A stretch of 64,000 nucleotides of DNA from Terrimesophilobacter bigeumensis (GCF_039537265.1 NZ_BAABAE010000003.1:806001-870000); one strand, 5' to 3'; numbered from the stretch's first letter, positions 50,751 to 59,954 are shown. The notes: generated by a model from the letters alone, not told the origin. Numbers and translations: made by a program.

Positions 50751-52805
50751 ATGTTCGACACCGTCCTCGTCGCGAACCGCGGCGAGATCGCCTGCCGTGT
50801 CATCCGCACCCTGCGCGAGCTGGGCATCCGCTCGGTGGCGGTGTACAGCGACGCCGACCGCGGCGCCCGCCACGTCGCCGAGGCCGACACGGCCGTGCGC
50901 ATCGGGCCGCCGCCCGCGCAGGAGAGCTACCTGAGCATCCCGGCGATCATGGAGGCTGCGAAAGCGACCGGAGCGCAGGCCATCCATCCCGGCTACGGCT
51001 TCCTCTCCGAGAACGCGGATTTCGCGCGCGCGTGCGCGGATGCCGGCATCGTCTTCATCGGGCCGGGCGTCGAGGCGCTCGGGCTCATGGGCGACAAGAT
51101 TCGGGCGAAAGACCACGTCGCGAAGGCGGGCGTCCCGGTCATCCAGGGCGTCACCTCGCTCGGGTCCGACGGCGCACCGCTGAGCGAGGGCGACCTCGAG
51201 CAGGCGGCGATCGGTCTCGGCTTCCCCATCCTCATCAAGCCGTCGGCCGGCGGCGGAGGCAAGGGCATGCAACCGGTCTTCGAGGCCGGCGAACTGACCG
51301 AGGCGCTTGCGACCGCCCGCCGTGTCGCGAAGGCAGCGTTCGGCGATGACACGCTCCTGCTCGAGCGGCTCGTCACATCGCCCCGCCACATCGAGGTGCA
51401 ACTGCTTGCGGATGCGCACGGCAACACGATCCACCTGGGCGAGCGCGAGTGCTCGCTGCAGCGCCGCCACCAGAAGGTCATCGAGGAGGCGCCGTCGGTA
51501 CTCCTGAGCGAGGAGACCCGCGCCCGCATCGGCGAGGCCGCCTGCACGGTCGCGCGCAGCGTCGGCTACCTCGGCGCCGGCACGGTCGAGTTCCTCGTCT
51601 CCGACGATGCACCGGACGAGTTCTTCTTCATGGAGATGAACACGCGGCTGCAGGTCGAGCATCCGGTGACGGAGCTCGTGACGGGCATCGACCTCGTCGC
51701 CTGGCAGCTGCGGATCGCCGCGGGGGAGACCCTCACGATCGCGCAGGACGACGTCACGCTGACCGGTCACGCCGTCGAGGCGCGGGTGTATGCCGAAGAC
51801 CCCGAGCGGGGCTTCCTGCCCAGCACCGGAACGGTTCTCGCCCTTCGCGAGGCGACGGGTGACGGGGTGCGCGTCGACAGTGCCCTGCGGCCCGGCCTCG
51901 TCGTCCCGCCGGACTACGACCCCATGCTCGCCAAGGTCATCGCGTGGGGCGCCACCCGGGCCGAGGCGCTGGCCCGACTGGACGGCGCGCTCGCCTCGAC
52001 GACCGTGCTGGGGGTGCGCACGAACGTCGAGTATCTGCGGGCGCTCCTGGCCGACCCGGATGTCCGGGCCGGCCGCCTCGACACGACGCTCATCGAGCGC
52101 AGGCTGCCCGAGCTCGTGTTCCGGCATCCGGATGCGGCGCTGCTGTGCGCGGCGGCGCTGTGTGTGCGACCGAGTGAGGGCGGGAGCGGCCCGTGGCACA
52201 CCGCCACCGGCTGGCGCACGGGCGGCGTGCGGGCCCCGCGACGTTTCGTCTTCGCGACTGGCCAGACCGAGCGGGTCGAGGTGCTCGTCTCGGGCGAGAC
52301 GGTCACGATCGACGATGTCGTGCACACGATTCGGCGGGTCTCGACAAGGTCGACCGGAGAAGTGGTGGACACGTCCGGAGAAGTGGTGGACTCGACCGGA
52401 GAAATTGTCGTCGAGGTCGACGGCGTGGCCATGGCCTGGGCGATCGCCCGCGACGGCGACACGCTCTGGCTCGGCCGGGACGGCTTCAGCTGGCCGCTGC
52501 GCGTGCTCGACCGCGAGGCCGAGCTCCGCGAGAAGCTCGCCGCGATCGAGCGCGAATCCAGGCCGGCGAGCCCCGAACTCCGTTCGCCCATGCCCGGCAC
52601 CGTGGTCTCGGTCCCGGTCGCCGACGGGGAGCGGGTCGACGAGGGCCAGACCGTCGTCACGGTCGAGGCCATGAAGATGGAGCACAGGCTCGTGGCACCG
52701 GTCGCCGGCGTCGTGAGCATCACCGCGAAACCCGGCGATCTGGTGAAGCTCGACCAGTTGCTGGCGAGCATCGACGTGACCACGACATCGGAGGAGACAT
52801 CATGA
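50751..52805 (+). CDS. Biotin carboxylase/BCCP fusion (methylcrotonyl-CoA carboxylase alpha type)
   Basis: 684 residues. Biotin carboxylase (about 1-445): VANRGEIACRVIRTLRELG, ATP-grasp SAGGGGKGMQ, EMNTRLQVEHPVTE. A linker domain is followed by a BCCP domain at the end, with the biotinylated Lys in VEAMKMEH (about 640). Residues about 530-555 contain a threefold repeat TGEVVD/SGEVVD/TGEIVV created by tandem copies of a short DNA repeat that also occurs in the E2 linker at 43190. The stop overlaps the next start (ATGA). Confidence 0.94.
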   Translation: MFDTVLVANRGEIACRVIRTLRELGIRSVAVYSDADRGARHVAEADTAVRIGPPPAQESYLSIPAIMEAAKATGAQAIHPGYGFLSENADFARACADAGIVFIGPGVEALGLMGDKIRAKDHVAKAGVPVIQGVTSLGSDGAPLSEGDLEQAAIGLGFPILIKPSAGGGGKGMQPVFEAGELTEALATARRVAKAAFGDDTLLLERLVTSPRHIEVQLLADAHGNTIHLGERECSLQRRHQKVIEEAPSVLLSEETRARIGEAACTVARSVGYLGAGTVEFLVSDDAPDEFFFMEMNTRLQVEHPVTELVTGIDLVAWQLRIAAGETLTIAQDDVTLTGHAVEARVYAEDPERGFLPSTGTVLALREATGDGVRVDSALRPGLVVPPDYDPMLAKVIAWGATRAEALARLDGALASTTVLGVRTNVEYLRALLADPDVRAGRLDTTLIERRLPELVFRHPDAALLCAAALCVRPSEGGSGPWHTATGWRTGGVRAPRRFVFATGQTERVEVLVSGETVTIDDVVHTIRRVSTRSTGEVVDTSGEVVDSTGEIVVEVDGVAMAWAIARDGDTLWLGRDGFSWPLRVLDREAELREKLAAIERESRPASPELRSPMPGTVVSVPVADGERVDEGQTVVTVEAMKMEHRLVAPVAGVVSITAKPGDLVKLDQLLASIDVTTTSEETS

Positions 52806-53968
52806 CCCACAACCTGACCGACGAGGAGCGCGACCTCTACGAGCTCGTCAAGGACTTCGCCGACACCGTCGTCGCCCCTCGCTCCTACGAGGCCGACACG
52901 AAGCACGAGCTGCCCATGGATGTCGTCGCCCAGATGGGCGAGTTGGGGCTCTTCGGCCTGCCGTTCCCCGAGGAATACGGCGGGCAGGGTGGCGACTACT
53001 TCGCCCTGTGCCTTGCGATCGAAGCCCTGGCCCGGGTGGACCAGTCCATCGCGATCACCCTCGAGGCCGCGATCGGCCTCGGGGCGATGCCGATCTATCG
53101 CTATGGCACCGACGAGCAGAAGGCTGAGTGGCTTCCCGACCTCGTCGCGGGTAAGGCGCTCGCCGGCTTCGGGCTCACCGAGGCCGAGGCGGGGTCGGAT
53201 GCCGCTGCCACCCGCACGACGGCCGTGCTCAACGGCGACGAGTGGGTTGTCAACGGCTCGAAGCAGTTCATCACCAACTCAGGGACTCCGATCTCGCGAT
53301 TCATCTCGGTCGCTGCGGTGACGGGTGAGCGCACGCGTGCCGACGGGTCGGTGTCGAAGGAACTCTCCACGATCATCGTGCCGCACGGAACGCCCGGCTT
53401 CACCGTCGAGCAGTCCTACGACAAGGTCGGCTGGCGGGCATCCGACACGCACCCGCTGACCTTCGACGACGTGCACGTCCCGGCTGCCAACCTGCTGGGG
53501 GAGCGGGGCCGCGGGTTCGCGAACTTCCTGCGCACGCTCGACGAGGGGCGCATCGCGGTCGCGGCGCTCGCGACCGGCGCGGCAGACGGATGCGTCGAGG
53601 AGTCGGTGAAGTACGCGAAATCGCGCAACGTGTTCGGCGTGCCGATCGCGAGTCACCAGTTCATCGCGTTCACGATCGCGCAGATGCAGGCCCGCGTGCA
53701 CACGTCGCGGCTCGCCTGGCAGGATGCCGCCCGCCGTTGCGACGCCGGCCAGCCCTTCAAGACGGAGGCGGCCATCGCCAAGCTCGTTGCAAGCGACGCG
53801 GCGATGCTCAACGCCCGCGATGCGACGCAGATCTTCGGCGGCTACGGATTCATGAACGAGAGCCTCGTCGCCCGGCAGTACCGCGACTCGAAGATTCTCG
53901 AGATCGGCGAGGGAACGAACGAGGTCCAGCTCATGATCATCGCCCGCTCGCTCGGGCTTGAGGGCTAG
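52802..53968 (+). CDS. Acyl-CoA dehydrogenase (isovaleryl-CoA-like)
   Basis: 388 residues, FAD-dependent. FGLTEAEAGSDAAATRTTA and VVNGSKQFITNSG are the signature 1 region; RQYRDSKILEIGEGTNEVQ is signature 2, with the catalytic Glu in EGT. Arrangement next to a methylcrotonyl-CoA-type carboxylase suggests isovaleryl-CoA as substrate (inference). It begins within the preceding stop. Confidence 0.93.
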   Translation: MTHNLTDEERDLYELVKDFADTVVAPRSYEADTKHELPMDVVAQMGELGLFGLPFPEEYGGQGGDYFALCLAIEALARVDQSIAITLEAAIGLGAMPIYRYGTDEQKAEWLPDLVAGKALAGFGLTEAEAGSDAAATRTTAVLNGDEWVVNGSKQFITNSGTPISRFISVAAVTGERTRADGSVSKELSTIIVPHGTPGFTVEQSYDKVGWRASDTHPLTFDDVHVPAANLLGERGRGFANFLRTLDEGRIAVAALATGAADGCVEESVKYAKSRNVFGVPIASHQFIAFTIAQMQARVHTSRLAWQDAARRCDAGQPFKTEAAIAKLVASDAAMLNARDATQIFGGYGFMNESLVARQYRDSKILEIGEGTNEVQLMIIARSLGLEG

Positions 53969-53969
53969 C

Positions 53970-54476
53970 ATGGCGACGATGAACGACGATGCGAAGGGTG
54001 CGCCGCGGGAGGTCCTCCAGCGTGGCCTCTACTTCGAGGAGTTCGAGGTCGGCACCCGCTACCTTCACCGCCCTGGGCGCACGATCTCCGAGGCCGACAA
54101 CATCCTGTTCACGACCATGACCATGAATACCCAATCGCTTCACCTCGACGCCGCATGGTCGGCGACTCAGCCCTTCGGGCAGCGCCTTGTGAACTCGATG
54201 CTGACCCTCTCGACCATGGTGGGGAGCTCGGTTGCGCAACTGACAGAGGGAACGATCATCGGGAATCTCGGCTTCGAGACGGTCGCCTTTCCGCATCCGG
54301 TGTACCACGGTGACACGCTCTATTCCGAGACGCTCGTGAAGGCCAAGCGCCTCTCGAAGTCGCGACCGGGCCAGGGCATCGTGACGCTCGAGCACACCGC
54401 GAAGAACCAGGACGGGGTCATCGTCGCGACGGCCGTGCGCAGCACCCTCGTCTGGTGCGAGGCGGATGCCCCGTGA
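53970..54476 (+). CDS. MaoC-like (R)-enoyl-CoA hydratase
   Basis: 168 residues, hot-dog fold. GRTISEADNILFTTMTMNTQ with the catalytic Asp and LHLDAAWSATQPFGQRLVNS with the His are visible. By operon position it would hydrate methylglutaconyl-CoA (or itaconyl-CoA) before cleavage. The GTGA overlap with the next gene couples the two. ATG 53970; ATG 53979 is also possible. Confidence 0.9.
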   Translation: MATMNDDAKGAPREVLQRGLYFEEFEVGTRYLHRPGRTISEADNILFTTMTMNTQSLHLDAAWSATQPFGQRLVNSMLTLSTMVGSSVAQLTEGTIIGNLGFETVAFPHPVYHGDTLYSETLVKAKRLSKSRPGQGIVTLEHTAKNQDGVIVATAVRSTLVWCEADAP

Positions 54477-55285
54477 GCTTCGACTTCGCTCCGGCGCTGC
54501 TGTTCTGCCCCGCCGACCGCCCGGACCGGTTCGACAAGGCCGCCGAGCGATCCCCGGCGGTCATCCTCGACCTCGAGGATGCCGTCGCGCCCACCGACAA
54601 GCCGGCGGCCCGCGAGGCGCTCGTCGCGCACCAGCTGGACCCGGCGAAGACGATCGTGCGGGTCAACGCCGCCGGATCGCCCGATTTCGCCGCCGATCTC
54701 GCGGCGCTCGAACGGACCGAGTACCGCACGGTCATGCTGGCGAAGGCGGTGTCGACCGATCAGTTGCGCGCGCTCGACGGCTACGGCGTCGTCGCCCTGT
54801 GCGAGACGGCAGCCGGAGTGCTCGCCGCGCCGGCGCTCGCCGCCCACGAATCGGTCGTCGCGCTCATGTGGGGCGCAGAGGATCTCGTCGCCTCACTCGG
54901 GGGAACATCGAGCAGGGACGGCGACGGTCGCTACCGCGACGTAGCCCGCCACGCGCGATCCTCGGTGCTCCTCGCGGCCGGCGCCCATCGCAAGGCGGCG
55001 ATCGACGCCGTGCACGTCGCGATCGACGACCTCGAGGGGCTCGCAGCCGAGGCGCAGGATGCTGCGGCGAGCGGTTTCGCCGCGAGCGCCTGCATCCACC
55101 CCGGCCAGGTGGCGGCGATCCTGGATGCCTACCGACCGAGCGCGGAGGAATTCGCCTGGGCGCAGAGCGTTATCGCGGCGGCATCGGGGGAGAGCGGGGT
55201 GTTCCGGCACGAGGGGATGATGGTCGACGAGCCCGTGCTCCGCCATGCTGCGGGCATCCTGCGCAGGGCCGACGCCGGGAAGTGA
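54473..55285 (+). CDS. CoA ester lyase (CitE-like, HpcH/HpaI family)
   Basis: 270 residues of the citrate lyase beta-like TIM barrel. ALLFCPADRPDRFDKAAERS, VILDLEDAVAPTDKPAAREA (with metal-binding Asp/Glu), CETAAGVLAAPALAA and the C-terminal ACIHPGQV match the family. The mycobacterial orthologue is reported to cleave both citramalyl-CoA and HMG-CoA, closing itaconate and leucine degradation; the operon order here supports the same role. Confidence 0.9.
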   Translation: MSFDFAPALLFCPADRPDRFDKAAERSPAVILDLEDAVAPTDKPAAREALVAHQLDPAKTIVRVNAAGSPDFAADLAALERTEYRTVMLAKAVSTDQLRALDGYGVVALCETAAGVLAAPALAAHESVVALMWGAEDLVASLGGTSSRDGDGRYRDVARHARSSVLLAAGAHRKAAIDAVHVAIDDLEGLAAEAQDAAASGFAASACIHPGQVAAILDAYRPSAEEFAWAQSVIAAASGESGVFRHEGMMVDEPVLRHAAGILRRADAGK

Positions 55286-55352
55286 TCGCAGGACGGCGAC
55301 GGCAGGATGCTAGTCGTTGAATCATCAGATTGGCTATTCTGCAAATCTGCCA

Positions 55353-55364
55353 TATAGTTGAGTA
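55353..55364 (+). promoter_or_regulatory. Leaderless -10 (TATAGT) of the ArsR gene
   Basis: TATAGT (55353-55358), six bases (TGAGTA), GTG 55365. The 40 bp upstream are AT-rich with a partial symmetry (CTATTCTGCAAATCTGCC), which could hold an ArsR operator. Confidence 0.55.
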
Positions 55365-55736
55365 GTGACCACAGAACTCCCCGTAGCCGCCCTCAAGGCG
55401 GAGCTCTTCAAGGCGCTCGCACATCCGGTGCGCGTGCGCGCGCTCGAGCAGCTCGTCCTGGGGGAGGTTTCCGTCGGCGAGCTCGCCGACCGGCTCGACC
55501 TCGAGGTCACCCAGCTCTCGCAGCAGCTCGCCGTCCTGCGACGCGCGAACGTCGTCGTGACCCGACGCGACGGCAACACGATCCACTACTCGGTGCGCGA
55601 CCCGAGGATGTCGCAACTGCTCGCCGTCGCGAAGCAGCTGCTCATGACGAACCTCGAAGACTCCCGCACCATCCTCGTCTCGCTCGAAGAGGAGGGATCG
55701 AGGACCGCGAGAACCGCCGCAGGCCCGCGTCGGTGA
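55365..55736 (+). CDS. ArsR family transcriptional regulator
   Basis: 123 residues. The winged-helix segment LFKALAHPVRVRALEQLVLG followed by SVGELADRLDLEVTQLSQQL and VVVTRRDGNTIHYSV is a standard ArsR DNA-binding unit. No CxC metal site is present, so it may sense something other than metals. It overlaps the SulP transporter (GTGA) and probably regulates that operon. Confidence 0.92.
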   Translation: MTTELPVAALKAELFKALAHPVRVRALEQLVLGEVSVGELADRLDLEVTQLSQQLAVLRRANVVVTRRDGNTIHYSVRDPRMSQLLAVAKQLLMTNLEDSRTILVSLEEEGSRTARTAAGPRR

Positions 55737-57391
55737 AACGGCGGATGTCGGCCGGTGGCGCCTTCCTGAGGAGCCTCCTGCCCGCCCGCTCCGACTTCGC
55801 CGCAGTCAAACGCTCGCCAGGCCGGGACCTCATCGCCGGCCTGACGGTCGCGATCGTCGCCCTGCCCCTCGCCCTCGCCTTCGGAGTCGCCTCAGGTCTC
55901 GGTGCAGAAGCCGGTCTGACGACCGCGGTGATCGCCGGAGCCCTCGCGGCGATCTTCGGCGGCAGCAACCTGCAGGTCTCCGGCCCCACCGGTGCGATGA
56001 CGGTCGTGCTCATCCCCGTCGTGCACGAGTTCGGGCCTTCCGGCGTGCTGCAGGTGGGCGTCATGGCCGGCATCATCCTTCTCGCGCTCTCCGTCTCGGG
56101 CATCGGGCGCTACGTGCGCTACCTGCCCTCCTCGCTCGTCGAAGGTTTCACCGCGGGGATCGCTGTCGTGATCGCCCTGCAGCAGTTGCCCAACATGCTC
56201 GGGGTCCAGCCGGGCGATCAGGAGCGAGTCGTCGACCTCGCCATCGACGCGTTCGTGCGCTTCGTCCAGTCGCCCGACCCGATCCCGGTCGCGATCGCAC
56301 TCGGCGTCGCGGCTGTCATCCTGGTGGGCGCCCGCTGGAAGCCCGCGCTTCCACTGTCCCTCGTCGCGGTCGCCCTCGCCACGGTCGTCGCCTACTTCCT
56401 GGCCCCTGGCCTCGGCGTCGTGGGCGAGCTGCCGCGGGGCCTCCCCGCCCCGTCTACCGGGTTCTTCGACCCGGTCGCCCTCGCCGCCCTCGTGCCCTCG
56501 GCGGTCGCCGTCGCCGCCCTCGCGGCGCTCGAGAGCCTGCTGTGCGCGACCGTGGCCGACGCCATGAGCGTCGGACAGAAGCACAACCCCGATCGCGAAC
56601 TCTTCGGCCAGGGCATTGCGAACCTCGTCGTCCCCTTCTTCGGCGGTGTGCCGGCGACAGCCGCTATCGCCCGGACCGCGGTCAATGTGCGGGCCGGAGC
56701 CCGGTCGCGCCTCGCCTCGCTCACGCACTCGATCGTGCTCCTGCTGTTCATCCTCGTTGCCGCACCGCTCGTCGGGATCATCCCACTGGCCGCCCTCGGT
56801 GGCGTGCTGCTGGCCACGACAGTGCAGATGGTGCAGGTCGGGGCGATCCGCAGCATCCTGCGCTCCTCGCGCGGCGACGCCATCGTGCTCGTCATCACCT
56901 TCGTCGTGACGGTCGCGATCGACCTCGTGACCGCCGTCATCGTCGGGCTCGCCCTCGCCGGGATCGTCGCGCTCCGGGCGGTCGCGAGGTCGGCGCAGGT
57001 CTCGCGCGTGCCACTCGATGAGACCGATCACGCGGACGAGGAGCAGAGCCTGCTCGACGATCGCATCGTCGCGTTCCGACTCGACGGCGCGCTGTTCTTC
57101 GGCGCGGCGCACCGTTTCCTGCTCGAGCTCTCCGAGGTGACGGATGTCGCCGTCGTCATCCTGCGGATGAGCCGGCTGAGCACGATCGACGCCACGGGCG
57201 CCCTCATGCTCGACGACGCCATCTCGAGGCTCGAGAAGCGAGGGATCATCGTTCTGCTCTCCGGCATCCGCCCAGGCCACCGCAAGGTGCTCTCCGCGCT
57301 CACCTCGGCGCCGAGGCTCAAGGAGGCCGGTCGGGTGTTCGCCGACACGCCCGAGGCGATCGGGCACGCGAGGGAACTCGCGGCACAGTGA
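55733..57391 (+). CDS. SulP family anion transporter with STAS domain
   Basis: 552 residues. About twelve helices precede a C-terminal STAS domain (about 440-545). FGGSNLQVSGPTGAMTVVLI and FFGGVPATAAIARTAVNVRA are SulP signatures. In bacteria these carry sulfate, bicarbonate or other anions with Na+ or H+. The STAS domain has the usual SRLSTIDATGALML segment. It is co-regulated with the overlapping ArsR gene. Confidence 0.93.
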   Translation: MKRRMSAGGAFLRSLLPARSDFAAVKRSPGRDLIAGLTVAIVALPLALAFGVASGLGAEAGLTTAVIAGALAAIFGGSNLQVSGPTGAMTVVLIPVVHEFGPSGVLQVGVMAGIILLALSVSGIGRYVRYLPSSLVEGFTAGIAVVIALQQLPNMLGVQPGDQERVVDLAIDAFVRFVQSPDPIPVAIALGVAAVILVGARWKPALPLSLVAVALATVVAYFLAPGLGVVGELPRGLPAPSTGFFDPVALAALVPSAVAVAALAALESLLCATVADAMSVGQKHNPDRELFGQGIANLVVPFFGGVPATAAIARTAVNVRAGARSRLASLTHSIVLLLFILVAAPLVGIIPLAALGGVLLATTVQMVQVGAIRSILRSSRGDAIVLVITFVVTVAIDLVTAVIVGLALAGIVALRAVARSAQVSRVPLDETDHADEEQSLLDDRIVAFRLDGALFFGAAHRFLLELSEVTDVAVVILRMSRLSTIDATGALMLDDAISRLEKRGIIVLLSGIRPGHRKVLSALTSAPRLKEAGRVFADTPEAIGHARELAAQ

Positions 57392-57406
57392 GCGATCGGC
57401 GCCGCG

Positions 57407-57940
57407 CTACTGCTCGGCAGGCGTGGCCGAGAGGGCGATGAGCTGGGCGCGTCCGATGACCGCGTTCCGCATCACGAAGCCGAGCACGGCAGGGGTGCAG
57501 CCGGCGGGCAGCGCGAGGTGCTCCACGTCGAGCGCGGAGACCGTGAAGACGTAGCGGTGTTCGCCGTCGCCGGGGGGCGGGCCTGCACCCTCGAAGCGCT
57601 CTGCCCTCGACTCGTTCGCGATCGTGATGGCGCCCTCGGGAAGAAGCCCGGCATCCGGGTTGCCGGCGTCGGCGGGCAGTGCGGTGACCGAGGCGGGGAT
57701 GTCGTGCACCGCCCAGTGCCAGTAGCCGCTGCCGGTGGGGGCGTCCGGGTCGTACACCGTCACGACGAAGCTCTTCGTCCCGGCCGGAGCGCCGGACCAG
57801 CTCAGTGTGGGGGAGCGGTCCTCTCCGCCGGCCCCGGATGCCCTGGCCCACAGCGGGAGATAGTCGCCCGGTTTCACCTCGGGACTCGAGAGCTCGAAGC
57901 CGGGGACCACCGGCAGCCGCCAGTTCGGATCGTTCGTCAC
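57407..57940 (-). CDS. YbhB/YbcL-type PEBP (Raf kinase inhibitor-like) protein
   Basis: 177 residues. LSWSGAPAGTKSFVVTVYDP and YWHWAVHDIPASVTALP carry the Asp and His of the ligand pocket of phosphatidylethanolamine-binding proteins. GPPPGDGEHRYVFTVSAL is the central motif. No signal peptide, so cytoplasmic. Function in bacteria unknown. The GTG at 57940 follows GGGAG. Confidence 0.92.
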   Translation of the reverse strand: MTNDPNWRLPVVPGFELSSPEVKPGDYLPLWARASGAGGEDRSPTLSWSGAPAGTKSFVVTVYDPDAPTGSGYWHWAVHDIPASVTALPADAGNPDAGLLPEGAITIANESRAERFEGAGPPPGDGEHRYVFTVSALDVEHLALPAGCTPAVLGFVMRNAVIGRAQLIALSATPAEQ

Positions 57941-58063
57941 GGGGTCACTCCCTTCCTCGCCGCACCGATGCGGCACGAGGCGCACCTCTGCGAATAGTAA
58001 AACACTGATAACGATCCCGGCGGGTCACGATACAAAGCCTCCGAGGTGTCATAACCTCAGCGC

Positions 58064-59065
58064 GTGACCCAACTGCTGCCACTCGACCGCGCCGCTTCCG
58101 AGCGTGCGGACGTCGACTACCCGACGCTCGCGCGCCGTCGGCTGCTCGGCAGCGCCGGCCCGCGGGTCTTCCCGGTGGCGATCGGCGGGAACGCGTTCGG
58201 ATGGACGGCGGCGGAGGACGCGGCGGAAGCCATCCTCGACGAGTACCGCTCATTCGGCGGCAACCTCATCGACACCGCCGACTCGTACGCTGCGGGCCGC
58301 AGTGAGTCCATGATCGGCAACTGGATGCACTCGCGCCGCAACCGGGACGAGCTCATCGTGGCGACCAAGATCGGGAAGAGCGCCGAGAGCCCGGGTCTTG
58401 GCACCGGCGCTGTGACGGCCGCGATCGACGCAAGCCTTCGGCGACTGCGCACCGACCGCATCGACGTGCTGTTCCTCCACGTCGATGACAGGAAGGTGCC
58501 CTTCGAGGAGACGCTCGTGGCGGTCGACGAGAACGTGCGAAAGGGCAAGGTGCGATTCGTCGGCGCCTCCGACCATTCCGGCAACCGGTTCATCGAGGCT
58601 CGCGTGATTGCCGCCCAGCTGGGGCTCACGCCGTTCATCGCGCTCCAGTGCCGCTACAGCCTGACCCACCGCACCGAGTTCGAGGGGGCGCTCGCCAACG
58701 TGGCGGAGCAGCAGCGCCTCGGGGTGATGCCGAGATTCGCCCTCGATGGCGGGTTCCTCGCCGGGAACTACCGGTCCCGCTCGGAGCTCGACCTCAACTC
58801 CACCGGCAACGTCGTGCTCGGTGGCGACGCCGAGAGCCACCTGAACCGACGCGGGCAGCGCATTCTGGCGACCCTCGACCGGATCGCCGCAGAGCATGAG
58901 AGCGTTCCCGCGTCCATCGCGATCGCCTGGCTCCTGTCGAAGCCGACCGTCACGGCGCCCGTCGTCGGGGTGAGCAATGCAGGCCAGGTGGCCGACCTCG
59001 TCGGCGCCATCGACATCCGGCTCACCCGCCAGCAGGTGGCGGCACTCGACGAGGTCTCGGTCTGA
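58064..59065 (+). CDS. Aldo/keto reductase
   Basis: 333 residues, AKR of the general stress/YajO-like group: FPVAIGGNAFGWTAAEDAAE, IDTADSYAAGRSESMIGNWM with the catalytic Asp/Tyr, IVATKIGKSA (Lys) and DVLFLHVDD (His). NADP-binding segments are at the end. TAACCT-N6-GTG gives a leaderless start. Substrate unknown; the TetR gene at 59102 converges on it. Confidence 0.92.
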   Translation: MTQLLPLDRAASERADVDYPTLARRRLLGSAGPRVFPVAIGGNAFGWTAAEDAAEAILDEYRSFGGNLIDTADSYAAGRSESMIGNWMHSRRNRDELIVATKIGKSAESPGLGTGAVTAAIDASLRRLRTDRIDVLFLHVDDRKVPFEETLVAVDENVRKGKVRFVGASDHSGNRFIEARVIAAQLGLTPFIALQCRYSLTHRTEFEGALANVAEQQRLGVMPRFALDGGFLAGNYRSRSELDLNSTGNVVLGGDAESHLNRRGQRILATLDRIAAEHESVPASIAIAWLLSKPTVTAPVVGVSNAGQVADLVGAIDIRLTRQQVAALDEVSV

Positions 59066-59101
59066 GCCTCATCCGTCGGCCTGGAGCTCTCGGAGGCGGC
59101 C

Positions 59102-59695
59102 TCAGGCCTTCGCCTCGGCGATGATGCGCTCGGCAGCCCGCTGCAGCGCTCCTGCGGCGGCGATCGGGTCCCCGGCGTAGCCCCCGGTCATCGCGCCGTC
59201 GCGGGCGACGAGGAAGTCGTCGGCGCCTTCGCCGGGCAGAGGGTGGCCCGCTTTCGCAAGCAGGGTCTCGATGGCCGCCGAATACCAGTCGCGATGCTGG
59301 ACGACGAGTTGGCGGACGGGGTGATTCGGCTCGGGGAACTCGGCGGCGGCGTTGAGGTAGAGGCACCCGCGGAACCCCGGGCGCTGGAGCGCGGCGAGGA
59401 TGAGGCCGACGATCGAGCTCAGCGCCTCGGCGGGCCCGCTGCTCTGGCGGATGAGTTCCTCGATGTGCTCCTTGTCGTGGTCGTGCCGACCGGCGACATA
59501 GGCGATGACGAGGTTGTCCTTGGAGCGGTAGTGCTTGTAGAAGGTCGCCTTGGTGACCTCGGACTCGCTGATGAGACGATCGACTCCGACGAGGCGGATG
59601 CCTTCGCGGTAGAAGAGGTCGGTCGCGGTATCGAGGATCCGCTGCTTCGCCCAGGGGGCACGCTGTGACGTTGGATCATGATCGACAATCGTCAC
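59102..59695 (-). CDS. TetR family transcriptional regulator
   Basis: 197 residues. QRILDTATDLFYREGIRLVG plus VDRLISESEVTKATFYKHYRSK is the HTH. The C-terminal ligand domain contains RPGFRGCLYLNAAAEFPEPN. GTG 59695 follows GGGAGCC. A perfect 9-bp inverted repeat is 90 bp upstream. Its regulon is unknown; it could act on the aldo/keto reductase or on itself. Confidence 0.9.
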   Translation of the reverse strand: MTIVDHDPTSQRAPWAKQRILDTATDLFYREGIRLVGVDRLISESEVTKATFYKHYRSKDNLVIAYVAGRHDHDKEHIEELIRQSSGPAEALSSIVGLILAALQRPGFRGCLYLNAAAEFPEPNHPVRQLVVQHRDWYSAAIETLLAKAGHPLPGEGADDFLVARDGAMTGGYAGDPIAAAGALQRAAERIIAEAKA

Positions 59696-59782
59696 AGCGT
59701 GGCTCCCTTGGGCAGATCGGCTAGGTATCCTCACTGTCGCCTGGGAGCGGACCGGATCTGGGGGGAAATCCGGCGCCGCGGC

Positions 59783-59802
59783 CCGTGAACCTTGGTTCAC
59801 GG
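59783..59802. promoter_or_regulatory. Inverted repeat CCGTGAACC-TT-GGTTCACGG
   Basis: Nine-base arms separated by TT, symmetrical except the centre, 90 bp upstream of the TetR start. A TetR-type operator is possible. Confidence 0.4.
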
Positions 59803-59839
59803 AAGCTCCAGTACGTGCAGCCCTGCTTCAGGCGAGGGG

Positions 59840-59877
59840 CCCGGCAACCGGACTTTCGGGTTAGCTCGGTTGCCGGG
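59840..59877. other. Stable hairpin, 11-bp stem
   Basis: CCCGGCAACCG pairs perfectly with CGGTTGCCGGG around a 16-nt loop. It contains GGCAACC, which is also found in S-box aptamers, but the other parts of those are missing. Confidence 0.6.
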
Positions 59878-59940
59878 GGAGTCAGGCCAGAACTTCGACC
59901 TCACCCTCTCCTTGGTTGATTACGATAACACAATTTGGGG

Positions 59941-59954
59941 ACAGACAAGTCTGT
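59941..59954. promoter_or_regulatory. Palindrome ACAGAC-AA-GTCTGT
   Basis: Perfect 6+2+6 repeat in the AT-rich patch before the M16 peptidase gene; a TetR-type operator is plausible. Confidence 0.4.

Noticed and set aside
59840..59877. S-box (SAM) riboswitch because of CCCGGCAACC
   Set aside because: Only this short block matches; the remaining conserved helices are absent and the block is explained by a simple perfect hairpin.
59740..59900. Cobalamin-type riboswitch
   Set aside because: The block AAATCCGGCGCCGCGGCCCG recalls the aptamer core, but the following ACTGT-type and the AGCCAGGAGACC-type elements are not convincing, and the downstream gene is a peptidase.
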